From Dipetalonema caudispina (Eukaryota; Nematoda; Chromadorea; Rhabditida; Onchocercidae), in assembly GCA_013365325.1 (NCBI GenBank), contig JABVXV010000225.1:42354-106353 (forward strand): a stretch of DNA of 64,000 nt. The letters are read 5' to 3'. Of the stretch, positions 55,601 to 63,660 are shown piece by piece. A program made the translations under genes and the position numbers. How positions within the stretch are numbered: the stretch's first letter is position 1; each line of letters opens with the position of its first letter. A model generated the notes under the pieces. That model was not told the DNA's origin. It was given only the letters and a program-made list of their open reading frames with translations, and did no database searches.

Positions 55601-58600
55601 TGATAACGTAGACTTTTTTTTCAATTATCTCTTTAATTTCTAAGTTGAGAAGCAATTACACATCTGCATAGCGATAATATAATATTGGTGATAACGGAAG
55701 TGATGTATAATGATAGTTATAGTAACGATACTACAACTGTGATAACTGTAGTAATGATGAATTTGCAGTTATCAATGAATGTGAATCAGCAAACCTGAAT
55801 GATTGTGATCGTCATGCGGAATGTATCGATCTAGAAGGTGGTTACGAATGTCGTTGTAAGGAACCATATCGTGATGAGTCACCAGCGGGACAACCTGGAC
55901 GAATATGTCGTTTTAACGAATGTTCAGTCTCGACCGATAACACATGCGACAAGAAATTTGCAATTTGTGAAGATTTAGATGATGGATATACGTGTCATTG
56001 TAAAGCGGGATATTATGATAATTCACCAAATACACAAGAACCGGGCAGAGTTTGCATTGGTACTTCGAACTTCCGAATTTAAAAATTTCTAATCTTTCAA
56101 TGATGATTGTTAATTTATTGCAATAAGTGTGTTGTTGGAACATTTAAGGGGAAAAAGAAAGAAAAAGAAATAGATATGTATAATTTTCCGAATCTTTTAA
56201 ATTTTTTCTTTACTTTGCTCTACTTAATACGAATGAAATAATTGAATCTGTTGATTTTTTGCAGAATTCCAAAAAGAGAAAATTACGACAGTTTTACCAC
56301 AAGATGCGCCACGTATTGATGGAATACTGTGTGGTCGTAACAATTACTGCGCAATAAAACGTAATGAAGTATGTGTTGGTGGTGTCAGATGTATGTGTCG
56401 TCCAGGTGAGGCTCGTGCGACATCAAAAGATCGTTGTGAAGCTGTTGAACGTATACCATTCTTGATTCGTATCCTTAATAAAGATGCTGCAACGTTATCA
56501 TATAGTTCGGAATATGGTAGTAGCGATAGTGCACCGTATGTTGAAATAACGCATTTGTTTGTGAAAGATATTGGCCGTGCGATGAGTAGCACCACGTATG
56601 GCACACGTTACGTTACGACGGATGTCAATTACATTACCCATCCGAAAACTGTTAATAGGTATGTCGATTGTCTTTTTTTCATCGCTTTTATCTTCGTAAA
56701 ATTCGTATCACGCACTCGAAGATAATCAACGTTTAAAAATAATGATTATTGCTTTGCTCGTTTTCGGTCTAAATTTTTTAAACTAATAAAGTTGCGTAAG
56801 ACTAATTAATTAATATCATTTCCATGATTTTTTTCAGCTCTTGGCCAGATGGTTTACTGTTTAACTTTTCTGTGGCACTTCTTCCGGCCGGAACACCGAC
56901 CGATGTTTGCAATTTATGGGATCAGTTAGCAAAATCAGTTCAACGTACTAATGGTGCCATTGGTGGTGGACCACTTCGGGTAGCACCTGATTATGATCAG
57001 CTGAATCCATGCCGACCAAAGCTACCACGTGGTGAAGCATGTGGTGCCACCATCTGTAACAATGAACTTGGAGAGGTTGATTTTCCAAAATGTTTTCTTT
57101 CAAATTTTATAAAATAAAAATTTAATAAAATTAAATTTCAATTGGTATTTCGAGTTTTTTTTTGTTTCGAAATCTTAAGAATGAAAAAAAGATAGTAAAG
57201 GAAATATATTAATCAGTTTTTAATTACTTAACTTTTCGATTAAGCATATATTTCATGTCTTATTTTACTTATCTATCCACAAATTTATATTTTAAAATTA
57301 TTGAAACATTTATCATCTTGCCTATTTTGTAGGTATGTATCGCAGGATCTCTTTGCGGTTGTACACGTGGTGAGAAGCGTTCATCGCCAACTGATATTTG
57401 TAGACCGGTAGAAGCCTGGAATATTGTCTTATGGGTAATACGGAAAGATGATGAGAAATTGGTATATACGGATATTTTGGCAAATCCACGACATACTGTC
57501 ACCAAGGAACTTGTAAGAAGATTTGAAAGTGGCATCGGACAGTGCTATCCAAATACTGCATTAGCTAGCTCTTTTGTTACAGCTGAGGTAAGATGTTTTT
57601 GAAATTTTTAAAAATTAGGCATCAAAATTTCTAATTTCTTTCTTCCCTGAAATAATATATTTTTGAAATAATACAAATTTAATTTCATGAAGACTTGAAC
57701 TTTTTAGGTTAATGAAATTATGGATCCAATGAGCATTAATGCAACATGGGATCGAGGAATTTTATTCAATTCAACTGTTTATTTCCGTAAAGGATCAGTA
57801 CGGTTACCATCAGATGTCTATCACATGCTTATCCGATATATTATCGATCGAAACAATTATCAGATCGGTCAAAGTGGCTTATATATTAATAGTTATCAAC
57901 CAGATCCATTCAAAGCTTGCTGGAAGGTGAAATTTGAAAATTGTTGTGATTTTGAAAGAGGAAATATGCAAATACATAGTCTCACTTATTGATTTATTGA
58001 TTTAAATATTAATAGTATTTGGAAATTAGTTATCGACTGGTTTTGCGACTTCGTTAAACGACATTAAGAAATTACTATAGATTAAAACAAATATTAGTTA
58101 TTGTTATTATTACTTTTTTTTATAGAATAATTGCCATCCAAAAGGAATTTGCATCGATCTAGGACCGAATGCGTATCGTTGTGAATGTGGGCAAGGATAT
58201 CGCGATCTGAATCCGTCGGATCCTGGAAGACGATGTTTACCCAATACTGGTTATAATGAATGTGAACGAAAAGAAGACAACGAATGTTCTGAAAATGCTC
58301 GTTGTATTGATCAGGTTGGATACATGTTAATGATCCTTCTCATTTCGATTACTCAATAATTTCAATTGGTTTTGAATGAATGAAGCCAAAAGCCTAATTT
58401 TAATCATCCAAAATGTAAATTTTCTAATTAAAAGTATCATGATAGAAAAGCCTGATGAAATATAATAATTTCAAGGAACATCTATACAAATGTGAATGCT
58501 TACCATCGTTTACCGATGCATCACCCAAAGATGCCATTGCTGGAAGTGTTTGTGTTTTGGATTACTGCTCAGATGTCAATTTTTGCCCGAGAAATACGAC

Positions 58601-60779
58601 ATGCATGAATCAAGAGCAGCAAGCAATATGTCAATGTGATCCAGGTTATGTAGATATCCGGAAAAGTGAGAAAAGGACGCAACTATTTGATCAGGATACT
58701 TTATGTTTAAAAATGCGTGATATCGATGAATGCGCACTAGGAATTACCAATTGTTCAGGTTTATTGTAATTTTAATCTTAAAACTTATATAGGCTTATTA
58801 ATGGTGTCACGTAATTGAAAATGTATTACGGTAGTCACATGATAGCAAAATAACGTAGTATTGCATCCTGAAATAAACATCACAAATAATTGTTATAGTC
58901 TTTACAATATTCGAAATGCTTTAGAGAAATATATTCTGGATGAATTTCTAGAGCTTCAGCTGTATTATATTACGAAATTTTACATGACTTTTTATAATTT
59001 TTGATCTTGAAAAACTTCATTTACAGGTGTTGCGGAATGTATTGATAAAGCGATAGGTTATGAATGTCACTGTCCAGAAGGTTATGTCGATGGAAATCCG
59101 GAAGAACCAGGGCGAGTTTGTGGTGCATTGCTTTGCGATCTATGCAATTCGCATGGTGATTGTGTCCACAACGCTTTGACCAATAACATTACCTGTGTAT
59201 GCAGTGACGGTTGGTCCGGTGAATTCTGTGATGTAGCACCGTCGAAAGCTTCAATGATACTACTCGTCATCCTTGCAGTCCTTTTTCTTCTACTCACACT
59301 TTGGTATCCTTTTTGGATTTTCAAATTAAAATTGGAATGAAGCATAAATGAAAGAATTTTTGAATTACATTTTTTTTTTTTTTTTTTTTTTTTGCAGCTG
59401 CTTACTATATTTCTGCACGAAATGTATCTGTTTCAAACGTCATAATTTGTTATACCGTGAACCATTTACATATCGCAAGGGTGCTTGGCCTTGGTCTACC
59501 TTAGAAGCATCAACATCAAGCGAAAGTGGTGCTGATTTTTCAGCAATGAGTGCTGCTGGTCATGAATATTATCCTGAAATTGGTTAGCTCTTTGAATGTT
59601 AGAATACATATTATCCACTGACGCTAAAAAAAGAGTTAGGCCGTCGCACATAAACTTTTCCTGCTAGGAAATATAAAAGGAAAAAAAAAATACAAATACA
59701 CTTTGCAACAATAAAATCGATTAAAAAATCAATTTTTCAAATGGGATTTGTATTCTTGGATTTTTTTGCGAGAACCCTAACATTTCGTCATTTTTTTTTC
59801 TTGACATGAATATATAAGCAGTACATTGTGTTTATTTGATTTTTCTTCAGGTATTCCACGTGCAAAGCTAAAATCTGGAAATGGTATGATGGATGATCAG
59901 CAGCATCGATCATTGACCGTATCGAGGCTTCACGACTATCTCGATGATGGTATGCGTATTCCACGTGTGCATCTCGATCGTGATAATGATGCATATGATT
60001 CCACTTCACAGTCATCAAGCGAATATACCATACGTGAGGAAGTGAAAAGACATGTGATCACCGATGTTACAAGAAAGGAAACCAAGAAGACATTGACCAC
60101 TGCCGATGTTCACGGTACCACCGCTGAATTTCACGTATATCCACCAATCGAAGTTACAACCGAATCTCATTCGTCATGTCAGGTTAACAGATTTGTGCCA
60201 AATTTAAATATCATGCATCATACATTAGCAACTATGTTCGCTGTACCGTCATGTAAGTTTTGTTCATTCAAATAAATTTACATTATTAATTTGAAATTCC
60301 AGGTTGGAACACAAAATTCCAGTTCATTGTTAGATAAGGATGAACAGGAAAGAGGTGAAAGCATAGCGGAATTTAGCATCGGTAACACACGACGTGATTG
60401 GAGTGCAGCGGCGGGTAGGAGTTGCGAATTTAGTACGGTTAGTGATAAAATTATTTGGTAAACAAATTGTTTGAAAGAAACAAATAAACGATCAATAAAA
60501 TAACTGACGAATTTTCATCCATAGAGAGATAGAATAGTTTCGCAATTTAAACAAAATGATTCGACAAATAGGAATAAACAACATATCATGTAATTTTGTT
60601 CTCAGGATCGTGATTTGGAATCAGTTATTAGTGATATAACAGCTGAAGATGAAGTATATGATAAGAAAACTTCGGTGAAACGATCACATAATTTTGAACC
60701 AACTATTGGAGGTGGTACCGAACGCTATCGTACCGAAATAACTACAACCAAATCAACGAAAGGAGTTTCGAAATACTAA
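15872..60779 (+). CDS. mua-3: MUA-3-like giant transmembrane receptor, 56 exons, 3,683 aa
   Basis: Exons: 15872-16088, 28819-28923, 29152-29253, 29641-29742, 30684-30940, 31185-31431, 31808-31897, 32076-32225, 33035-33187, 34166-34315, 34704-34853, 39266-39418, 41936-42085, 42310-42448, 42765-42916, 43250-43461, 43613-43785, 43947-44087, 44355-44608, 45072-45218, 45400-45549, 45875-46113, 46426-46604, 46734-47133, 47237-47435, 47542-47687, 47890-48082, 48378-48651, 48818-48990, 49176-49331, 49437-49595, 49717-49869, 50013-50162, 50288-50661, 50947-51175, 51564-51741, 51869-51994, 52198-52337, 52587-52735, 52977-53130, 53253-53390, 53604-53774, 54047-54360, 54657-54948, 55769-56059, 56265-56658, 56838-57075, 57333-57587, 57708-57926, 58126-58314, 58476-58758, 59027-59303, 59398-59582, 59851-60182, 60303-60437, 60606-60779. 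All junctions keep phase. Domain order: signal peptide, 5 LDLa, EGF array, vWA, EGF array, SEA-EGF-SEA, EGFs, one TM helix, cytoplasmic tail. That order and a length close to C. elegans MUA-3 (about 3,770 aa) identify the family. Known role: apical hypodermal fibrous-organelle receptor linking intermediate filaments to cuticle for muscle attachment. The ATG is the first after an in-frame TAA (15833-15835) and opens a good signal peptide. The only doubtful junction is exon 14/15. Confidence 0.9.
23506..23533. repeat. Poly(A) run of 28 bases
   Basis: Uninterrupted A tract inside intron 1. Confidence 0.9.
24543..24666. repeat. Four degenerate 31-bp tandem repeats in intron 1
   Basis: Units begin near 24543, 24574, 24605 and 24634. 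Shared elements are a TTATTCG / TTCGTTC-like opening, a GAATT/GATT middle and an ATATTTAA(C/T)TAAT close. The period is close to 31 bp with substitutions between copies. Confidence 0.6.
26003..26060. repeat. Poly(A) stretch between 10-bp direct repeats
   Basis: ACGGAATCAT occurs at 26003-26012 and again at 26051-26060. Between them lie CGTTTCTTTCTG and an A tract interrupted by one G. The arrangement resembles a target-site duplication around a tiny retroposed poly(A) tail, but slippage or duplication would look the same. Confidence 0.5.
28819..30940 (+). CDS. mua-3: MUA-3-like exons 2-5: LDLa repeats 2-5 and start of first EGF-like module
   Basis: Exons 28819-28923, 29152-29253, 29641-29742 and 30684-30940 (residues about 73-261). 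Each of the first three is one symmetrical phase-1 LDLa cassette of 102-105 nt; the fourth carries LDLa 5 and runs into an EGF-like module ([15 protein letters not shown]). All keep the F-x-C, C-I/V and DG..DC..xSDE core. All lack the fourth and sixth canonical LDLa cysteines. Repeat 2 has SGFDE in place of DGSDE, so one acidic calcium ligand is lost there. Repeat 5 has an additional Cys (CSC). Family knowledge: LDLa modules bind ligand through calcium-stabilised acidic residues. Confidence 0.85.
31185..31897 (+). CDS. mua-3: MUA-3-like exons 6-7: divergent EGF-like modules with a non-EGF spacer
   Basis: Exons 31185-31431 and 31808-31897 (residues about 262-373). The first completes an EGF-like module ([17 protein letters not shown]). 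A spacer of about 45 residues without EGF pattern follows (from [13 protein letters not shown] to YARKETEC), then a second divergent EGF-like module ([19 protein letters not shown]). These lack the D/N-E-C calcium-binding opening of the later repeats, so they are probably not calcium binding. Confidence 0.8.
31501..31530. repeat. Perfect 11-bp inverted repeat, 8-nt loop
   Basis: TGGGTTGAATC at 31501-31511 pairs perfectly with GATTCAACCCA at 31520-31530 around AATCAATA. It lies in intron 6 of the MUA-3-like gene. Confidence 0.85.
32076..34853 (+). CDS. mua-3: MUA-3-like exons 8-11: EGF-like repeats specific to the long form
   Basis: Exons 32076-32225, 33035-33187, 34166-34315 and 34704-34853 (residues about 374-575). 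Each encodes one six-cysteine EGF module of about 50 aa and is flanked by phase-1 introns. Repeats 1-3 begin NEC/DEC and keep the hallmark of this family: a C-terminal G-[FY]-[VI]-D...PG-x-x-C segment. The fourth begins [11 protein letters not shown] instead of DEC. The exon 8 donor is GTTTGT, weaker than its neighbours, but the frame is unambiguous. If the internal promoter described at 36098 is used, these exons are skipped. Confidence 0.88.
34960..34992. repeat. 15-bp inverted repeat with 3-nt loop
   Basis: ATTCGGACTACTGTA (34960-34974) pairs with TACAGTAATCCGAAT (34978-34992) with one mismatch around TTA. It lies in intron 11, about 1.1 kb upstream of the candidate alternative first exon. 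Confidence 0.85.
35340..36097 (+). promoter_or_regulatory. Candidate internal promoter island upstream of the alternative first exon
   Basis: This stretch is visibly richer in G and C than the surrounding introns. It has several G runs between about 35610 and 35705 (GGGGAGGG, GGGTGGGG, G7, G5, GGGG), which could form G-quadruplexes. It ends just before an ATG that opens a signal peptide. No TATA box or initiator can be assigned with confidence. Promoter activity is inferred from position and composition. Confidence 0.45.
36098..36167 (+). CDS. mua-3: Candidate alternative first exon: second signal peptide for a short MUA-3-like isoform
   Basis: ATG at 36098 opens a 23-residue hydrophobic peptide ([14 protein letters not shown] then SELVLINAL) with a plausible signal-peptidase site at INA. 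It ends at a GTGAGT donor in phase 1. Joined to exon 12 at 39266 it reads ...NAL-V-SDPC, placing the EGF array directly after the signal sequence. The predicted isoform has 46 exons and 3,132 aa and lacks the five LDLa repeats and the first six EGF-like repeats. The exon cannot be inserted into the long form sensibly, because its phase-1 end and upstream sequence give no in-frame acceptor. Transcript support is not visible from sequence alone. Confidence 0.65.
37049..37092. repeat. (TA)n microsatellite
   Basis: About 22 uninterrupted TA units in intron 11. Confidence 0.95.
37501..37650. repeat. Polypyrimidine tract
   Basis: About 150 bases dominated by T and C (CTTCCTC-type units passing into long T runs) in intron 11, with no AG acceptor leading to coding sequence. 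Confidence 0.7.
38357..38440. repeat. ATT/GTT trinucleotide microsatellite
   Basis: Imperfect (TTA)n/(TTG)n array in intron 11, about 0.8 kb before exon 12. Confidence 0.85.
39266..46113 (+). CDS. mua-3: MUA-3-like exons 12-22: EGF array before the vWA domain
   Basis: Residues about 575-1211, exons 39266-39418 to 45875-46113 as listed in the parent entry. They encode about 12 EGF-like repeats, most opening V-[IN]-[DN]-E-C and closing with the G-F-x-D...PGR-x-C pattern. Two modules ([17 protein letters not shown]... and [14 protein letters not shown]...) are of the shorter, non-DEC type. Most exons are one-module phase-1 cassettes, but exons 16-19 carry introns inside modules (phases 0 and 2). 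The exon 14 to 15 junction was placed at 42448/42765 (phase 2, giving CRKVINEC); other choices are discussed in findings. Exon 22 ends inside the vWA beta-1 strand and MIDAS loop. Confidence 0.87.
39512..39541. repeat. (AT)n microsatellite
   Basis: About 15 AT units in intron 12, shortly after exon 12. Confidence 0.95.
40399..40431. repeat. (GAT)n microsatellite
   Basis: GAT/GAA trinucleotide run in intron 12. Confidence 0.85.
40571..40606. repeat. (GT)n microsatellite
   Basis: ATGT units passing into about 13 GT units in intron 12. Confidence 0.95.
46052..47133 (+). CDS. mua-3: MUA-3-like vWA domain (end of exon 22, exons 23-24)
   Basis: Residues about 1193-1375, from exons 45875-46113 (end), 46426-46604 and 46734-47133. 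The strand-loop [15 protein letters not shown] gives the MIDAS DxSxS (D1198, S1200, S1202). The second loop LTRTGAAIQ supplies the Thr. [12 protein letters not shown] supplies the third-loop Asp (D1306). All metal-site residues are therefore present, so the domain should bind a divalent cation and an acidic ligand. The domain continues through [22 protein letters not shown] and [14 protein letters not shown], typical of collagen-binding-type vWA folds. A Pro-rich linker ([12 protein letters not shown]) leads to the next EGF module. Family knowledge suggests an extracellular-matrix ligand; the ligand here is unknown. Confidence 0.93.
47237..48082 (+). CDS. mua-3: MUA-3-like exons 25-27: four non-DEC EGF-like modules after vWA
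   Basis: Exons 47237-47435, 47542-47687 and 47890-48082 (residues about 1405-1583), with the first module starting in exon 24. The modules have the form CNP/CDP...C......C......C.C..G......C, for example [15 protein letters not shown] and [17 protein letters not shown]. They lack the calcium-binding DEC opening. A charged linker ([13 protein letters not shown]) separates the second and third. Introns fall inside modules in phases 0 and 1, unlike the cassette exons on either side. Confidence 0.87.
48378..56059 (+). CDS. mua-3: MUA-3-like exons 28-45: second EGF array (about 24 modules)
   Basis: Residues about 1584-2790; exon coordinates are in the parent entry. Repeats are predominantly of the form DEC/NEC...NDC...A.CID...SYTC.C..GF.D.SP......PGR.C, i.e. 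calcium-binding EGF type, with one non-DEC module in exons 34-35 ([18 protein letters not shown]...). Variants: exon 30 opens with RNDRC instead of DEC; exon 38 has CPPDSKD and exon 44 CPLNSVD where CxxGFxD is usual, losing the conserved Gly-aromatic pair. Six exons carry two modules, others one. Long tandem calcium-binding EGF arrays form stiff rods, consistent with an extracellular tether. Confidence 0.9.
56265..57926 (+). CDS. mua-3: MUA-3-like exons 46-49: SEA-EGF-SEA module
   Basis: Exons 56265-56658, 56838-57075, 57333-57587 and 57708-57926 (residues about 2791-3159). An EGF-like segment ([15 protein letters not shown]...) leads into SEA domain 1 (from about residue 2853, [11 protein letters not shown] to the LNPC end). 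A second EGF-like piece ([14 protein letters not shown]...) is followed by SEA domain 2 ([15 protein letters not shown] to DPFKAC). The strand holding the usual SEA autocleavage site reads FNFSVAL in the first (about 2930-2936) and FNSTVYF in the second (about 3106-3112). The Gly-Ser of the cleavage consensus is absent in both. SEA pairs near the membrane are characteristic of MUA-3 and MUP-4. Confidence 0.88.
58126..59303 (+). CDS. mua-3: MUA-3-like exons 50-52: membrane-proximal EGFs and most of the TM helix
   Basis: Exons 58126-58314, 58476-58758 and 59027-59303 (residues about 3160-3409). Five EGF-like modules, the last being a classic [11 protein letters not shown]...[14 protein letters not shown]. 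They are followed by DVAPSKAS and the hydrophobic helix [16 protein letters not shown] (from about residue 3393), which continues into exon 53. The intron falls in phase 2 inside the helix. Confidence 0.9.
59398..60779 (+). CDS. mua-3: MUA-3-like exons 53-56: end of TM helix and cytoplasmic tail
   Basis: Exons 59398-59582, 59851-60182, 60303-60437 and 60606-60779. The helix ends [15 protein letters not shown], a Cys-rich, basic stop-transfer edge that could be palmitoylated. The tail is about 268 aa, polar and Ser/Thr-rich with no catalytic domain. It contains [25 protein letters not shown], many basic-acidic segments and a repetitive-looking end ([15 protein letters not shown]), stop TAA 60777-60779. 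In C. elegans this tail couples to hypodermal intermediate filaments; no specific binding motif can be assigned here. Exon 54 has an alternative strong donor GTAAGT at 60253 (see findings). Confidence 0.87.
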
Positions 60780-60834
60780 AAATACGTAAAATATATTGTT
60801 ATAAGCAAAGCATTTGATATTTTTGTGCATGTAT

Positions 60835-60890
60835 ATGTGTGTGTGTGTGTGTTTGTATGTGTGTATGTGTGTGTGTGTGTGTGTGTGTGT
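60835..60890. repeat. (GT)n microsatellite
   Basis: Interrupted GT array in the presumed 3' UTR, about 55 bp after the stop codon. Confidence 0.95.
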
Positions 60891-63002
60891 TCCATTTTTC
60901 TTTCCTCTCAGTGTTCTTTCAGGTGAACGCTGATTTGCTTGTCATTAAAGAAATTAATTACAACTAATCTATGCTATTTTAATTTTACAACTTCCTTTTG
61001 CTATCACTTTTTAGTAACTCAGCAATTTCTTTTTTTTTTTTGCAAATTTCACTGCTTATATTTCTTGATAACATGTTGTTTTTTATAACGGGATTTTCTT
61101 CCTTTATTTCGATTTTCTGTCTTGTTTGTTTTGTCAAATTTTAAGACAAATTTCTTCCATATTGAATAGTTGTCTTTTTTTCATATATTTTCTCATTAAT
61201 CTATTCCAATCGTAGTTCCAGGACGGGAAAGTTTTCCTTTTTCTTCTTATCAAAGAGGCAAATGTGTATTTCCAGAAGACGAAACCGGAAACATTTTGCA
61301 ATATCTTTGGATAAAATATATGCAATAATATGCATTTAGCAGCAAATACAGTTTTGGCTGACGAAATTTCGACGTGATACTTTTTCTTCCTCCCTGCTAA
61401 AGCGGCGTTGAACTCTCAAATCTTAAATTATGTTTGAGATAATAAATTCAGACTGCCATAATTCTTTCTCTCATGCATAATAGTACGTAATTTTTGAAAT
61501 TTATAGAAAAAGTAAATTGAATCGATGTTTTAATCAACAACAAATTATTTCTTAGTGCAAATATTGTTGTATCTCTTCTACAAATACTTCATACCGTTTC
61601 CAGTTTCTTTCCCAAAAAATTCTCTCTTTTTACGCATAGCAATTAGACGAGTTTCAAACATAGCATTGATCCATAAATGCGAATTATTTGCAACATTTTG
61701 TTGGACATTGAAAAAAAAGATATTCCTAAATGATTACATTTTTTATTATCCAAATAACTATCTCCTAATTATAAATGAATGATACGCTAAGGAAGGAAAA
61801 TATAATGAGAAATGTAATTAAGAGAATAAGATGAAAAAGTGATATGGTATGATGATAACAGTGCGAATGTTTCATGTGAAATAATGATTAGCTTGAATAG
61901 CTCTGGAATAATTTAGGTAATGAATTCATTGGATGAATCGCATAGAGTATTTTGCTATAAATATAGAAATTTTCGACTAGATTTGATTTATTTAGTTGAT
62001 TAATGATTGCAAATTACTTATCCACTTCAGACTTCCAATTGAAACTTTTTTTCGCAAGTTAAATTTATTGAAAGGAATTATGGTAAACAATTTATAATTC
62101 GTTTTCGCAGTGAAATTAAAAATTTTCTTTTCCTTTTATTGTGGTCAAAAGTGCCTAAGGTTTTTATTGTTTGTGTGCCTGTGCATCGAATAAATGTTCC
62201 TTAATGGAAGAATTAAATGTGACAACAATATCAATTTCTAAGACTTTAATTTTTAAAATGAGCAGAAATTAAATATCCATCCGAGAAGTATGATAAATAA
62301 AGAAAAGTGCATTTACTCTTAACGAACATTTTTTTTAATAAAAACAAATAAAATTGATTATAACAATGATTTCCATCGAGCTACCACTGCTGTTGTAGAA
62401 GGCATTTTTCTGCTGGACAAAGATGATGAATATTAATTGATTCTATGACGTTAATTTTAATTAAATTTCATTGAAAGAAATATTTCGAATTAAATATGGA
62501 TGCAAATTACACATTGGAAGGAAACATTGTGAGATTTTGCAAATAGTTAGAACAACAAGGATAAATCACTTGTTATTTTATTGTAATCACCAATGTAATT
62601 TAAGAATTTCAGCATTTGTTTATCTAATAAGCTGTATCACAATAACTTTTCAGTGATACTGTCTTATCCACTTACAATGGTATCTTTGGGTGATATATCG
62701 GTGAAAAATGGCAAGCATTCACAATTGTAGAGATATTTATTGAAACTGCGATATTTCACCAAGCTTTTCTACCCGATACTATCAATTAAAAAATTGAAAT
62801 TATACCGTATTTCATATTAAATGACTTGAAGCAAAATTACCTTACCTGACTTTATTTAATTCTATTAATAGTCGTAACGAGACAGATCAATAACGTATAT
62901 CTAATCCGATCGAAGTAAATTTTCACCATATCTACTATCGCACAAGCATAATGAATTAAAGACAACAGAACAGATAATGGTAGATTGCGATAATAGTCGA
63001 TG

Positions 63003-63032
63003 TCGCGAAAGTTATTCGAATAACCTTCGCGA
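63003..63032. repeat. 30-bp palindrome with a single mismatch pair
   Basis: TCGCGAAAGTTATTC (63003-63017) is the inverted complement of GAATAACCTTCGCGA (63018-63032) apart from one position. There is no loop. It is CpG-containing, unusual for this AT-rich window. Confidence 0.85.
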
Positions 63033-63159
63033 AGGATGGAATAATATATCTCTTATAATTAAATTAATTAATGTTTGAACCGATTCATTCCATTGTTAAC
63101 ATAAATCCTTTAACTTACATTCATTTTTATCTGAGATAAGATTATTAACACAATACGTC

Positions 63160-63660
63160 ATTGTCATTTGTGGTTAGGAAAGGTCAACTTCAAACCCAAA
63201 CAATGTACTGACCTTTGTTTACATGTTTTCAATAATGTATGTCCTTTGTTTCATATACATAAGATTGTAAACATTGTCTTTTGTGTCATATGTTTATGTC
63301 AAAGGTATCCTTTGTGTCATATGTTTACGCCAAAGTTAAAACAATGCTTCCTGTTGACCACTCCCACTAACTTATTCACCTATTTAACCGGTCTACCTCC
63401 GGACCTGGGACAGATCTCACAATTGGATCAATTCCGAGCAGTCGCCATTGGGTGCAGAAACTCAAGTTCAGTTTACCTGTTATTTCAACAACTATCACAA
63501 TCGGGTTGACTCCGAGCAGTAGCTATTGGATCGACTCTCTCTTTATTCAATTTGCCTGTTATTCTAATTAAATTCTACTGTAAATATTATATAACCAAAA
63601 TAAATTACTGGTTTGATTCTCTGTACTAATACACATCAGAAATCAGCCACCAATTCAATT
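63160..63660. mobile_element. Possible solo LTR or non-autonomous element
   Basis: The region is richer in GC than its flanks. It carries two internal tandem duplications: TGTCATATGTTTA(T/C)G(T/C)CAAAG near 63287 and 63316, and a unit of about 78 bp beginning near TCCGAGCAGT at 63433 and 63511. It is followed by TATATAA near 63588 and AATAAA near 63599. Duplicated upstream boxes, a TATA box and a poly(A) signal in this order are what an LTR shows. No TG/CA ends with a target duplication could be fixed, and no element coding sequence is present. Confidence 0.35.

Noticed and set aside
15872..60779. Assignment to the paralogue MUP-4 instead of MUA-3
   Set aside because: N-terminal LDLa repeats, about 50 EGF modules and 3,683 aa fit MUA-3; C. 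elegans MUP-4 is far shorter. The LDLa-less short isoform blurs but does not change this.
63168..63509. 113-codon open frame near the right edge
   Set aside because: Its translation follows internally duplicated, LTR-like DNA and shows no domain; more likely element or 3' flank sequence.
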